Positions 19,835 through 29,288 of a stretch of DNA of 36,194 nucleotides are shown piece after piece (position 1 is the first letter of the stretch; each line of letters starts with the position of its first letter). The position numbers were made by a program, and so were the translations under genes. Below the pieces are notes generated by a model. That model did no database searches. It saw only the letters and a program-made list of their open reading frames with translations, and was not told where the DNA came from. Location: NCBI GenBank assembly GCA_947629235.1, contig CANRCX010000015.1, positions 1-36,194 on the forward strand, given 5' to 3'. The DNA is from an uncultured Bacilli bacterium (GTDB lineage Bacteria > Bacillota_I > Bacilli_A > RF39 > UBA660).

Positions 19835-20764
19835 TTAATCATCAACATCTATTAATTTTTTTCTTCCTGTTCCACCTAATACTTCATAGCAATCACTTAC
19901 TACTATAAATGCATCTTTATCTATTTCTTTTATTGCACTTTTTAAGAGTGAATATTTTTCTGTTGGAACTACACACATAAGCATTTTACTTCTTTTATGT
20001 GAAAAAGCACCATGAGAATCTAATTCAGTTACACCACTTTCTATTATTTTTATTATAAAATCTTTTACTTCATCTTCTTTAGATGTATTTATAAAGAATG
20101 TTTTTGAATCACTTATTCCAATTAACATTTTATCAACAAGAGAAGTTGATAATACTGTTATTATTAATGAATACATAATAGATGTATAACCAAATGCAAT
20201 TCCACCAAATAATATTACAACTATAGCTATATCTCTTAACACTTGACCAAGTGGCATTTTTTTATAATGTTGTATTACTTTAGCAAGTATACTATTACCA
20301 CCAGTATTAAATCCAGCCATATATACAAGACCTTCTCCAAATCCACCAACAACTCCAGCTGCTAAAACATAAAGTAAAATATTATCAAATGAAAAATTGA
20401 TTAGTTCTGGAATGTCTTGAGTAAAATATACAAATACTGTATATAATGTTGCTCCAATAATACTCATAAGTGAATCTTTTAGTCCTAAAGTAAACAAACT
20501 AATTACAACAAATATAGCATTACCTAATAATATTATTGTGCTTGTATCTAAAGAAGGTATATAATTGTTTATAACTATTGCAAGTCCACCAAGTCCTCCA
20601 CCAACAAAACCATAAGGTACATAAAATAAATTGAATGAAAGAGCTGATATTAAACAACCTATAACAAATAGAAATGATCTTTTAGCTGCTTCTTTTTGTA
20701 CTAATTCTTCTCTAATTTTTTCACTATCAAATCTTTTAAATAACCTCATAATATTCTTCTCCAT
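19835..20764 (-). CDS. YitT family membrane protein (DUF161 + DUF2179)
   Basis: FNLFYVPYGFVGGGLGGLAIVINNY; C-terminal DUF2179-like GVTELDSHGAFSHKRSKMLMCVV. Confidence 0.88.
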   Translation of the reverse strand: MEKNIMRLFKRFDSEKIREELVQKEAAKRSFLFVIGCLISALSFNLFYVPYGFVGGGLGGLAIVINNYIPSLDTSTIILLGNAIFVVISLFTLGLKDSLMSIIGATLYTVFVYFTQDIPELINFSFDNILLYVLAAGVVGGFGEGLVYMAGFNTGGNSILAKVIQHYKKMPLGQVLRDIAIVVILFGGIAFGYTSIMYSLIITVLSTSLVDKMLIGISDSKTFFINTSKEDEVKDFIIKIIESGVTELDSHGAFSHKRSKMLMCVVPTEKYSLLKSAIKEIDKDAFIVVSDCYEVLGGTGRKKLIDVDD

Positions 20765-20802
20765 TATGATTATAGCAAATTTTTTAATATTTTACCACTA
20801 TA

Positions 20803-20833
20803 AAAACATATATCTTATTATGATATATGTTTT
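20803..20833 (-). terminator. Terminator downstream of prfB (AAAACATATATC/GATATATGTTTT)
   Basis: 12-bp perfect stem, 7-nt loop, T-rich flank. Confidence 0.7.
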
Positions 20834-21917
20834 AGTTAGAACTTCTTAAATATTCTTCTAAAAAGTTTTTAATATCTCCATCTAACACTTTATCCACATT
20901 TGCTGTTTCATAATTAGTTCTTGTATCTTTTACTAAAGTATATGGACACATAACATAACTTCTAATCGCGGATCCAAAGTTAACATCCATAACTTCACCT
21001 TTTAATTCTTTAACTTTATCATTAAATTCATTTTGATTCATAATAAATAATTTTGCTTTTAACATTTCAAGTGCTCGCTCTTTATTCTTAATTTGGCTTC
21101 GCTCAATTTGACAAGATGTAACTATACCAGTAGGTAAATGAGTAATTCTAACGGCTGAATCAGTTGTATTAACACCTTGTCCACCTGCTCCACTTGAACG
21201 ATAAACATCTATTTTTAAATCAGTTTCTTTTATTTCAACATTTAAATTTTTACTTATTTCAGGTGTCACTAATACTGATGCAAATGAAGTATGACGCCTT
21301 GAATTACTATCAAATGGACTAATTCTAACAAGTCTATGAACACCTGTTTCGCCTTTTAAATATCCAAATGGATAGTAACCTTTAACAAGCATTACTACAC
21401 CTTTAATACCAACTTCTTCACCATCATTTTTACTTATAACTTCATATTTATAATCATTCTTTTCAAAAAATCTTGTATACATTCTAAATAACATATTAGC
21501 CCAATCATTACTTTCAGTTCCACCTGCTCCTGAATGTATTTCAACATAAGCATTATTACTATCATATTCACCATTTAAAAATGTTGATAATTTTAATGAA
21601 TTTATACTTGATTCTATACTATTTAATTCACTTTCTAAACTCTTAATATCTTCTTCACTCAAATCAAGATTTAACATTTCACTAACAGTAGTTATACTAT
21701 CACTTAAATTATTGTATTTATTTACAATATCCTTTAAGTTTTTAATTTCTTCTAGTATTTCTTTAGTATTTTGCATAGACCAAAAATCAACTTGCATAGA
21801 AATTTTATCTAGTTCATTTATTCTAGATATTTTATTATCTATATCAAGTTTATTTTTTAAATCTTTAAGTAAATCATTAAATTCATTAATTTTCTTTTCT
21901 ATATCTTTTGTTTCCAT
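20832..21917 (-). CDS. prfB: Peptide chain release factor 2, uninterrupted (no programmed frameshift)
   Basis: SGAGGQGVNTTDSAVRITHLPTGIV (GGQ motif); N-terminal region reads continuously through the usual frameshift position. Confidence 0.95.
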   Translation of the reverse strand: METKDIEKKINEFNDLLKDLKNKLDIDNKISRINELDKISMQVDFWSMQNTKEILEEIKNLKDIVNKYNNLSDSITTVSEMLNLDLSEEDIKSLESELNSIESSINSLKLSTFLNGEYDSNNAYVEIHSGAGGTESNDWANMLFRMYTRFFEKNDYKYEVISKNDGEEVGIKGVVMLVKGYYPFGYLKGETGVHRLVRISPFDSNSRRHTSFASVLVTPEISKNLNVEIKETDLKIDVYRSSGAGGQGVNTTDSAVRITHLPTGIVTSCQIERSQIKNKERALEMLKAKLFIMNQNEFNDKVKELKGEVMDVNFGSAIRSYVMCPYTLVKDTRTNYETANVDKVLDGDIKNFLEEYLRSSN

Positions 21918-21973
21918 ACATAAAATTATATCAATTTAATTTATTTTATTCAACAAAAGAAAAAGACTTTTAA

Positions 21974-22459
21974 TTAAGCAATTATACCAAGTAATTTTCT
22001 TGCATAATTGTCATAATTATTAAAGTCTTTACCACTTTTATTTAAATATTCTATGTATTTTGTAAGCCATTCATCAGCACTAGAAAAACCTACTTGAAAG
22101 TTATTATTTATTTGATTACATAAAAGTACTTCAATATAACTTCTAAGTCCATTACCAGCATTAGTATTTATAAGATCACTAATTACATATTGAAATGTTT
22201 TTTCAGGTGTACTTAACAATTTATCATATTCTTCCCTACTAGCATCAATATAATCATAAGGTATAGATGATTCTTTTGGACCATTATCTACAATTGTATT
22301 AATTAAATCTTCTACTTCCTTAAATTCTTCTTCACTATAATCTCCAAATCTAGTATCAACTACTTCATCATTTTTATTAAATATTAATAAACCAGCAATA
22401 ACAAGTATAACTAACGCAATACATACAATAACTATTATTAATTTATTTTTTTTACTCAT
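21974..22459 (-). CDS. Uncharacterised N-terminally anchored small protein (start trimmed to MSKKNK)
   Basis: ATG at 22459 preceded by GAAAGGA; single TM IIVIVCIALVILVIAGLLIF. Confidence 0.7.
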   Translation of the reverse strand: MSKKNKLIIVIVCIALVILVIAGLLIFNKNDEVVDTRFGDYSEEEFKEVEDLINTIVDNGPKESSIPYDYIDASREEYDKLLSTPEKTFQYVISDLINTNAGNGLRSYIEVLLCNQINNNFQVGFSSADEWLTKYIEYLNKSGKDFNNYDNYARKLLGIIA

Positions 22460-22521
22460 ATTAATTCCTTTCAATAATTTTTACACATTTATTATAGCAT
22501 TAATTTATAAAAAATACAAAT

Positions 22522-24216
22522 CTACTTAGTTTTTTTAAGTTTATATGTATCTAAAGCAGTAATATTAAAATCATAATTATTATTTATAAATTTTTTTATA
22601 TCTTCAATATTAATTAATTCTAATTTCAAACTAGTTAATTCTCCAGCATATTTTTCATTTTCTTCAAAACTAGATACATATGAATATGCTTTTTCTAATG
22701 AATCTTTATTTTCAGTAATTAAATTATTTAATTTAATATTAATTTCTTCTAATTTTTCTTGATATTCTTTATTATCTTTTTTATTATTTACTAATTTCTT
22801 TAAATCATTATATATATTTTCAACATCAGATAATATAGGTAAATAATCTTCATCTACATGTAATTCACAATATGCTATTATTAAGCAATATAAAATATAT
22901 AACATTAAAGCAATTATTGAAAAAGGAACCATAAGTAAATATTGTGTATCTTTATTAATTTCTGTAACTTCTTTCATATTTTCAAGATCAACGCTAATTT
23001 GATTAATTATTCTAAATGCCTTATTTGTTAAGTGTTCTAAATATACATCATCACCTTCCAAAATATAAATATCTTCTGGTTGAAATAAAGAATTTAAATC
23101 CATAGCATATAATTCTTCTAAAGAAAAATTTTGATAATTACTTAAATCATATTCTGTGACAGTTCTTTTACCTTCAGTGGTTACTGGACCATAATCTAAA
23201 ATATGCAAACTATCATCTGTTGTTGGTTCATATTCTTCTGTTATAGTATATGGTTCTTCATTTAACAAATCGTAATTGGTTTTAGTAGTCATATAAGTTG
23301 TTTCTGTATTACTAGCAGTTAATTTACTAACTTTCCAAGCACCAAAAACAAGACCAACTGCTACTGCAGAATTTATAAATAATCTTATATTATTTCTAAT
23401 TAAACTTAATAATTTTTTCTTTTTATCTATTGGTTTTACTAATTTTTTAAGATTACCATTCAATTCATTTATTGAATTTAAAAAAATACCCATTTCGTTA
23501 TCTATTTCTTCCAAAGCTTTTTTCTTTTTATTTATATTATTATTTACAATAGCCATAATTAATTCGGTATTTGCATAATTTTCATCAAAACCTTTAGAAG
23601 CAATTTCTTTAGCTTTTATACTTACTAATTTATTTTTTTCATCTCTTAAGTCGATTTGTTCAACGTCTCTTCTAACTAATTTATCAATATAAACTTTATC
23701 TACTTCACCTAATTTATTTAGTAGTGCACTATAACAAAATTGTTTCATTTCTTCTTTAATAAATATATAAACAATTTTATAAATTTCTTCTATTACAGGA
23801 CCTTCAACTTCATAATCTAAAGTTTTTGATTTATGTAAATTTTTTAAGACTTGTTCAATTTTCTCACGATATTTAGTAAAATCTTTTTCATCTTTTTGAT
23901 TACTTTCTAAAAATTCTTTAACCAATTTAGCAGTATGATAAGCCATTGCATATATTTCATAATCTAATAATTTTTCATATAATTTATTTAGTTTGTTGAT
24001 AGTATTTGTATATCCTTGTTCTAAAAAAGCTGTTTGACCTAAGGCTAAACTAGGATTTGAAAAATTATAACTCTTTTGAATTTCAGCTTTATTTTCATTA
24101 ATTATTTCTTCCTTAACTCTTATAAATTCATCCATATTAAAACCAATAATTTTTAATTCATTTATTCTTTTATCTACTTTTTCTAAAGTAACATTGTACA
24201 AAATTGCTTTGTCCAT
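22522..24216 (-). CDS. Uncharacterised coiled-coil protein with two TM segments
   Basis: 564 aa; TM segments near LFINSAVAVGLVFGAW and YLLMVPFSIIALMLYILYCLIIAY; helical Lys/Glu-rich flanks. No family recognised. Confidence 0.8.
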   Translation of the reverse strand: MDKAILYNVTLEKVDKRINELKIIGFNMDEFIRVKEEIINENKAEIQKSYNFSNPSLALGQTAFLEQGYTNTINKLNKLYEKLLDYEIYAMAYHTAKLVKEFLESNQKDEKDFTKYREKIEQVLKNLHKSKTLDYEVEGPVIEEIYKIVYIFIKEEMKQFCYSALLNKLGEVDKVYIDKLVRRDVEQIDLRDEKNKLVSIKAKEIASKGFDENYANTELIMAIVNNNINKKKKALEEIDNEMGIFLNSINELNGNLKKLVKPIDKKKKLLSLIRNNIRLFINSAVAVGLVFGAWKVSKLTASNTETTYMTTKTNYDLLNEEPYTITEEYEPTTDDSLHILDYGPVTTEGKRTVTEYDLSNYQNFSLEELYAMDLNSLFQPEDIYILEGDDVYLEHLTNKAFRIINQISVDLENMKEVTEINKDTQYLLMVPFSIIALMLYILYCLIIAYCELHVDEDYLPILSDVENIYNDLKKLVNNKKDNKEYQEKLEEINIKLNNLITENKDSLEKAYSYVSSFEENEKYAGELTSLKLELINIEDIKKFINNNYDFNITALDTYKLKKTK

Positions 24217-24295
24217 AATTAACCCCCTTTAAAAATGTGATTTAGATTATACCATAAAATACTAAAAAAATCAAACTTTGTAAAAAAAATATATA

Positions 24296-24931
24296 TTAAA
24301 ATTCCTTTTTCATATATATTTTTAATGATATTCTATATGATAAATATACGGTTGCTATAACTATCACAATTGATAATAATATTAAAATATATGGATTTGA
24401 AAATATATATTCAACTAAAGATGAATTTGTAGAATTTAATATTTTAATTAATAATAAAAATAATGCCACAACTCCAAATACTACTGCAAACATAGCCATT
24501 CTAGCTTTCTCTATTCCAAATTTAAATATTATTGGATAAATAATCGCAAGTATTATTAAAGTCACTGCTATTGTCACAATGCTAGTTGCAAATGACATAA
24601 AATTAATTTCTGCATGTTTTACACATAATATCAATAATGAAACAGCAAATGTTACTATTGATAAAACTAATATCATTAATATTGTTGCTATATACTTTGA
24701 TTTTACTGCATTAATTCTACCATTTGGAAAAGAAGTTGAATATGCATTAAAGTTATTATAAGAATCATAACTAAAAGTTGTCGTCATTACACTCATACTT
24801 ACAAATGCAACTATATATGATATATCCATGCCACCACTTATTCCAATAAGTCCATACAAAATCATTAATAAAACTAAAAATTTTAAATTACTTTTAGCTG
24901 TAAATAAATCTTTTTTAATAAAACCTAACAT
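24296..24931 (-). CDS. ABC-2 type transporter permease
   Basis: Six-TM hydrophobic pattern; overlaps by 1 nt with the ABC ATPase gene. Confidence 0.8.
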   Translation of the reverse strand: MLGFIKKDLFTAKSNLKFLVLLMILYGLIGISGGMDISYIVAFVSMSVMTTTFSYDSYNNFNAYSTSFPNGRINAVKSKYIATILMILVLSIVTFAVSLLILCVKHAEINFMSFATSIVTIAVTLIILAIIYPIIFKFGIEKARMAMFAVVFGVVALFLLLIKILNSTNSSLVEYIFSNPYILILLSIVIVIATVYLSYRISLKIYMKKEF

Positions 24932-25788
24932 TATTTCACTCCTTTTACCATTAAAAGCATTAAATCATCTAAAGTTATTTTATCTATAACTTTAATATCA
25001 TACTTTTTCATAAAATCTTTTTTATTTTCAATTAATACTTCATAATCATATTTATTTTTCTTATATCTTAAATAATCTTTTTTATCTATTTTATTAAATT
25101 CTTTTTCATTACATTTAACTACTCCATAAGAATCTAATAGTTCATTTGTAGTTTTAGAAAGTAATATTTCACCATTATTAATAAATGTAATGTAATCTGC
25201 TATATGTTCTAAGTCAGTTGTGATATGGCTTGATAATAATATTGAACAATCTTCATTTTGAATAAAATCTTGAAATATACTTATTATTTCATTTCTTGCT
25301 ATTGGATCTAAATTTGATGTTGGTTCATCTAATATTAGTAGTTTAGGATGATGTGAAATACATACTGCTATTTCTAATTTTTTCTTCATTCCTTTTGATA
25401 ATGTTTTAATTTGTGATTTTTTATCTAGTCCAAAGTCTTTTATATATTTAAAATACAAATCACTATCCCAATTTTTATAAATATCTTTCATTATACTATT
25501 TAAATCATTTATAGTTAATATTTCTGGAAAAAACATATCATCTAAAATTACACCAATGTCTTCTTTAATTTTATTTTCATTTTTAATACTATCTAGTCCA
25601 AATATTTTAATTTCACCTGTATAATCAGTAAGTATTCTTAATATTGATTTTATTGTTGTAGTTTTACCAGCACCATTTTCACCAATAAAACCCATAATCA
25701 TACCTTTTGGTAATTTAAAATTAACATTTTTAAGTTCAAAGTTTTTATATTTTTTACACAAATTTTTAACTTCTAAAATATTTTCCAT
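24931..25788 (-). CDS. ABC transporter ATP-binding protein (YtrB-like)
   Basis: GENGAGKTTTIKSI, LSKGMKKKLEIAVCI, LLILDEPTSNLDP. Confidence 0.92.
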   Translation of the reverse strand: MENILEVKNLCKKYKNFELKNVNFKLPKGMIMGFIGENGAGKTTTIKSILRILTDYTGEIKIFGLDSIKNENKIKEDIGVILDDMFFPEILTINDLNSIMKDIYKNWDSDLYFKYIKDFGLDKKSQIKTLSKGMKKKLEIAVCISHHPKLLILDEPTSNLDPIARNEIISIFQDFIQNEDCSILLSSHITTDLEHIADYITFINNGEILLSKTTNELLDSYGVVKCNEKEFNKIDKKDYLRYKKNKYDYEVLIENKKDFMKKYDIKVIDKITLDDLMLLMVKGVK

Positions 25789-26165
25789 TATTTATTCTCC
25801 TCGTATAATATATTAATTATTTCATTTATTTCTTTTTTAGTAATACTATTAATTTTAGCAAGATTAACTGCTTTATCTAATAATTCTTCTATTTTATTTA
25901 ATTGTTCTTCACGAGCAATATTTTTATTTATAGTATTTACATATACACCCTTAGATGGAATAGTTTTTACATAGCCTTCACTCTCTAATTCTTCGTATGC
26001 ATTTTTTGTTGTAATTACACTACATCTTAAATCTTTTGCTAGATTTCTAATAGATGGTAATAACTCATTAGGCTTTAATTCACCAGAAATAATTTTGCTT
26101 TTAATTTGCTCTTTTATTTGTTCATATATTGGAGTATTAATACTATTACTAATTATTATTTCCAT
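25788..26165 (-). CDS. GntR-family transcriptional regulator, YtrA subfamily
   Basis: PIYEQIKEQIKSKIISGELKPNELLPSIRNLAKDLRCSVITTKNAYEELESEGYV; short C-terminal domain. Confidence 0.93.
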   Translation of the reverse strand: MEIIISNSINTPIYEQIKEQIKSKIISGELKPNELLPSIRNLAKDLRCSVITTKNAYEELESEGYVKTIPSKGVYVNTINKNIAREEQLNKIEELLDKAVNLAKINSITKKEINEIINILYEENK

Positions 26166-26177
26166 ATTTCACCTCGA

Positions 26178-26218
26178 CTGTATATATCAATTATATACAG
26201 ATTATATACAGTTGTCAA
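26178..26218 (-). promoter_or_regulatory. TTGACA-17-TATAAT promoter overlapped by CTGTATATA repeats (putative YtrA operator)
   Basis: -35 at 26213-26218 and -10 at 26190-26195. Tandem 11-bp ATTATATACAG at 26190-26200 and 26201-26211; inverted CTGTATATA/TATATACAG at 26178-26186 and 26192-26200. Confidence 0.8.
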
Positions 26219-26260
26219 TAAAAAAAAGATGAAAAAATTCATCTCATATTATAAAAGTGA

Positions 26261-26950
26261 TTATTTATTAATTTTTTCTTCTATTTTCTTTTGTAAATCC
26301 ATTAGTGCTTCTTTTGTAGTTTTTAAATGTGGGAATGCATTTATTAAACGTCTGTGTAAAATACCTTTATCAGTTAATATTTTCTTAACTTTTTTAGATA
26401 TTTCTTCTGTTTGGTCTTTCTCTACTTTTTTAAGTTCTCCTTTGAACCCTTTAATTATTATAAATGATACTATGTTATCTGCTAGATATATAATAAATAA
26501 AACTATTGCTATTATATTTAATAATAAAGGTGGTATATTAGATATAATTTTCATAAAGAATGGATTAACTATATATAAAATTAAACATCCAAGTATTCCA
26601 AATGGAATCATTGTTTCTAAACATATTCTTCCATTTATATTGAATTTTCTATTACTATAATCCCACCATCTAGCATGAAATATTTTTTCAAGTATGTAAC
26701 TTGTAAAGTATTCTAAGATAGAACATATAAGTATAGCCATAAAAAATAATATAATAGGTTCTTTTAAATATTTTCTTAATAAAAAATATAAAAGTAAACA
26801 TCCATGACCATATATAGGACAATATGGTCCAATTAAAAAACCTCTATTTACTAATTTATGCTCTTCAACAATAGTTACAATTACTTCCATTAACCATCCC
26901 ATAAATGAATAAATCATAAATAACATAAAATACATTGATATTTTTTCCAT
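26261..26950 (-). CDS. Putative ABC transporter permease, CmpB-like multi-TM family
   Basis: FMIYSFMGWLMEV, NRGFLIGPYCPIYGHGCLLLY, WDYSNRKFNINGRICLETMIPFGILG. Confidence 0.75.
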   Translation of the reverse strand: MEKISMYFMLFMIYSFMGWLMEVIVTIVEEHKLVNRGFLIGPYCPIYGHGCLLLYFLLRKYLKEPIILFFMAILICSILEYFTSYILEKIFHARWWDYSNRKFNINGRICLETMIPFGILGCLILYIVNPFFMKIISNIPPLLLNIIAIVLFIIYLADNIVSFIIIKGFKGELKKVEKDQTEEISKKVKKILTDKGILHRRLINAFPHLKTTKEALMDLQKKIEEKINK

Positions 26951-27064
26951 ATATTACCTCTTAACACTACATATAAAATTATATCATACTTCACTATTTA
27001 ATTATATTATTTTTGAGATTTATTATTAAAAAATATTATTTTATTGTAATGTATTACTTTACTA

Positions 27065-27093
27065 TTGACATACTTTTTAAATTATTGTATATT
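27065..27093 (+). promoter_or_regulatory. Promoter TTGACA - 17 nt - TATATT
   Basis: -35 at 27065-27070 and -10 at 27088-27093; a hairpin begins about 10 nt downstream. Confidence 0.7.
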
Positions 27094-27099
27094 ATAGTT

Positions 27100-27145
27100 A
27101 ATGAGATTGATTCTAGCCCAATGGGTAAGTAGTCAATCTCTTTTT
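27100..27145 (+). ncRNA. Putative ~45-nt structured small RNA ending in its own terminator
   Basis: GAGATTGA (27103-27110) pairs with TCAATCTC (27133-27140); inner CTA/TAG and GCCC-AAT-GGGT stems separated by TT and AAG bulges; TTTTT at 27141-27145. Confidence 0.5.
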
Positions 27146-27366
27146 ATTATCATTAATAATTTATTATCATTTATAATAATTATTTTATTTATCCATTTTC
27201 TACTTTGAATATTATATATTTTATCAATTTGATTAAGTGTTTTTATTAAAGTTATTTTAGTATTAGTTCTATCAGTTATTCCTATTTTATTTGCTAGTTC
27301 TTGTTGAGTCATATTTTTTTCTTTTCTAAGTTTTGATATGAATTTCCCTATCTTTTCTTGATTCAT
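27133..27366 (-). pseudogene. Truncated XRE-family HTH gene (start at MNQEKIGKFIS)
   Basis: FISKLRKEKNMTQQELANKIGITDRT matches the XRE N-terminus, then the recognition-helix/turn consensus (VSKWE...) is lost and an unrelated tail follows. Confidence 0.6.
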
Positions 27367-27405
27367 TTTTTTTCCTTTCAAGTGAATTATATTATAAAAC
27401 ATAAA

Positions 27406-27443
27406 AAAAATATACAAACTAATCGTAGAGTTTGTATATTTTT
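27406..27443. terminator. Bidirectional terminator (AAAAATATACAAACT/AGTTTGTATATTTTT)
   Basis: 15-bp perfect inverted repeat, 8-nt loop, downstream of the minus-strand BSH-like gene. Confidence 0.8.
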
Positions 27444-27453
27444 ATCTAATTTT

Positions 27454-28428
27454 TTAATTTTGATATAATATTTGTCCATCTTTAATTAAATCATAATTTA
27501 TAAGTTTATTACTATCTAAATTTTCTTTATACATATCAACTGCACTAATTTGACTATTATCATAAGTCTTATAATAGTAAATACCTTTATCTGTATTAAC
27601 ACAAGAACTATATATTGTTATTTCATATTTATCTTCTCCCATATGAACACAACCTCTTTGTTGACATACAGAATCTAATATATGAAAAAATTGACTAATA
27701 CTTTCATTTTCACTATCTCCAGAAAGTGAATTCATTTTAGTAAATGTTGCTTTTACAAATCTTGATGCAGATGATAAGTCACCTGGAAGACCTAATGCCC
27801 CCATACCTCTACTATAAGCAGTTAAATTTAATTTATCTGAAAAATTATTTTTAGGTGGTTCTATTGACATACTCATATAATTATTTAAATTAAACATATG
27901 TATATCAAATGTAGGATTATTTGTTAGTATTCCAACTGGATTATCATAAACTTTAAGTCCATCTTTTACACTTTCGACTGTAATAGATGAATCTTTATCT
28001 GCTATTATCCAATGTAATGGTGAAGCAGGTAATTCATCACTAAAATTAATATTAGCAATATTTAAATTATTTAATTTTTCTTTTGCTTCTTCTACTGTTG
28101 AACACTGACATAAAATATATGGTATAAATTCAAATGGAGCAACATTATCTTTCCCTTCTTTTTTTTCTCCATAATATGCATTTCCAGGAAAATTTAGTCC
28201 TGCCATAGAAAGTCCTTTTTCATTAGTTGCATCATAATATAGTGGATAATCATTCATAACATAAGACATACCTATTAATGCATAATGTGTTTTAACACTA
28301 CCTACATTTCTAAAATTAAATTCATAATTTCTAGGTGTTACTGTTACTGTTTCTTTATATGAAAATTCTAAATCTAAATTCCTTCCAAAATAATGATCTT
28401 TTGTTTTATATGTTGCTGCTGTGCACAT
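27454..28428 (-). CDS. Choloylglycine hydrolase family (bile salt hydrolase-like) enzyme
   Basis: MCTAATYKTKDHYFGRNLDLE (Cys2 nucleophile, Arg, Asp), LTNNPTF, YSRGMGALGLPGDLSSASRF. Confidence 0.92.
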   Translation of the reverse strand: MCTAATYKTKDHYFGRNLDLEFSYKETVTVTPRNYEFNFRNVGSVKTHYALIGMSYVMNDYPLYYDATNEKGLSMAGLNFPGNAYYGEKKEGKDNVAPFEFIPYILCQCSTVEEAKEKLNNLNIANINFSDELPASPLHWIIADKDSSITVESVKDGLKVYDNPVGILTNNPTFDIHMFNLNNYMSMSIEPPKNNFSDKLNLTAYSRGMGALGLPGDLSSASRFVKATFTKMNSLSGDSENESISQFFHILDSVCQQRGCVHMGEDKYEITIYSSCVNTDKGIYYYKTYDNSQISAVDMYKENLDSNKLINYDLIKDGQILYQN

Positions 28429-28485
28429 AATATTACCTTCTTTCTTATAAAAAATTATATCAAAAAATTATATTTTTTTATAGAC

Positions 28486-29154
28486 TTATTTGTCATTTGT
28501 TACATCACCATTACCTGATACAGGAATACTTTCTCCCAAATATGTAGGTTTTGGTTTAAATATAACTTTTATTGCATCTTTATTTCTTGCAAGTATTTCT
28601 CTTAAATCTCTATAAAGTTGTCCTGAATATTTTACTGTATCAGCACTTACTCCATAAGCATCTAATCCTAATTTGTTTGAAATATAAAGTGCTCTATATA
28701 AATGATATTTTTGTGTCACTATTAAGACTTTTTTAGATTTAAATATTTCTTTTGCTCTATAAATACTATCATATGTTGAAAATCCAGCATGATCCATAAA
28801 TATATCTTCAGATTTAACTCCATTATTAATTGCATACTTTTTCATTATATTTACTTCATCATAATCTTCTCTTCCATGATCTCCACTCATAATCATTTTT
28901 TGTGACACACCTTGTTTATATAAATCTACTCCTTTTAATATTCTATCTTTAAGCATTGGACTTGGTTCATCACCCCAAACACCTGCTCCTAAGACTAAAA
29001 TACAATCTATATCTTTTAATTTACTATAATCACCATCTTCAATTATTTGTGATTTAGTTGACAATTTTACATAAGCATTAACTCCAAATACATAAATAAT
29101 ACCTACTACAAATAATATTCCAAATATAATTAATAATTTAGTCATTTTCTTCAT
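28486..29154 (-). CDS. SanA/YdcF family (DUF218) membrane-anchored protein
   Basis: ILVLGAGVWGDEPSPMLKDRI, SGDHGREDYDEVNIMKKYA, FSTYDSIYRAKEIF, VTQKYHLYRALYI. Confidence 0.88.
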   Translation of the reverse strand: MKKMTKLLIIFGILFVVGIIYVFGVNAYVKLSTKSQIIEDGDYSKLKDIDCILVLGAGVWGDEPSPMLKDRILKGVDLYKQGVSQKMIMSGDHGREDYDEVNIMKKYAINNGVKSEDIFMDHAGFSTYDSIYRAKEIFKSKKVLIVTQKYHLYRALYISNKLGLDAYGVSADTVKYSGQLYRDLREILARNKDAIKVIFKPKPTYLGESIPVSGNGDVTNDK

Positions 29155-29288
29155 ACAAACTCCTTTAATTTATTTTACCATAATAAAAGTAAATCAAATA
29201 TAATATTTTAATTGATTTACTTTTTCATATGTTAATTTTAGTATATCTTATTAATTTTAGTACATAATATATATTAGATATATATTAA

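Noticed and set aside
26106-26660. Plus-strand 184-aa ORF
   Set aside because: Antisense to the CmpB-like gene and the YtrA start; hydrophobic translation is an AT-rich artefact.
27108-27132. tRNA D-arm-like stretch TAGCCCAATGGGTAAG
   Set aside because: GCCC does not pair with the expected downstream D-stem partner, there is no anticodon or T-arm (GTTC) nearby, and the segment folds as the CCC/GGG top of the small hairpin instead.
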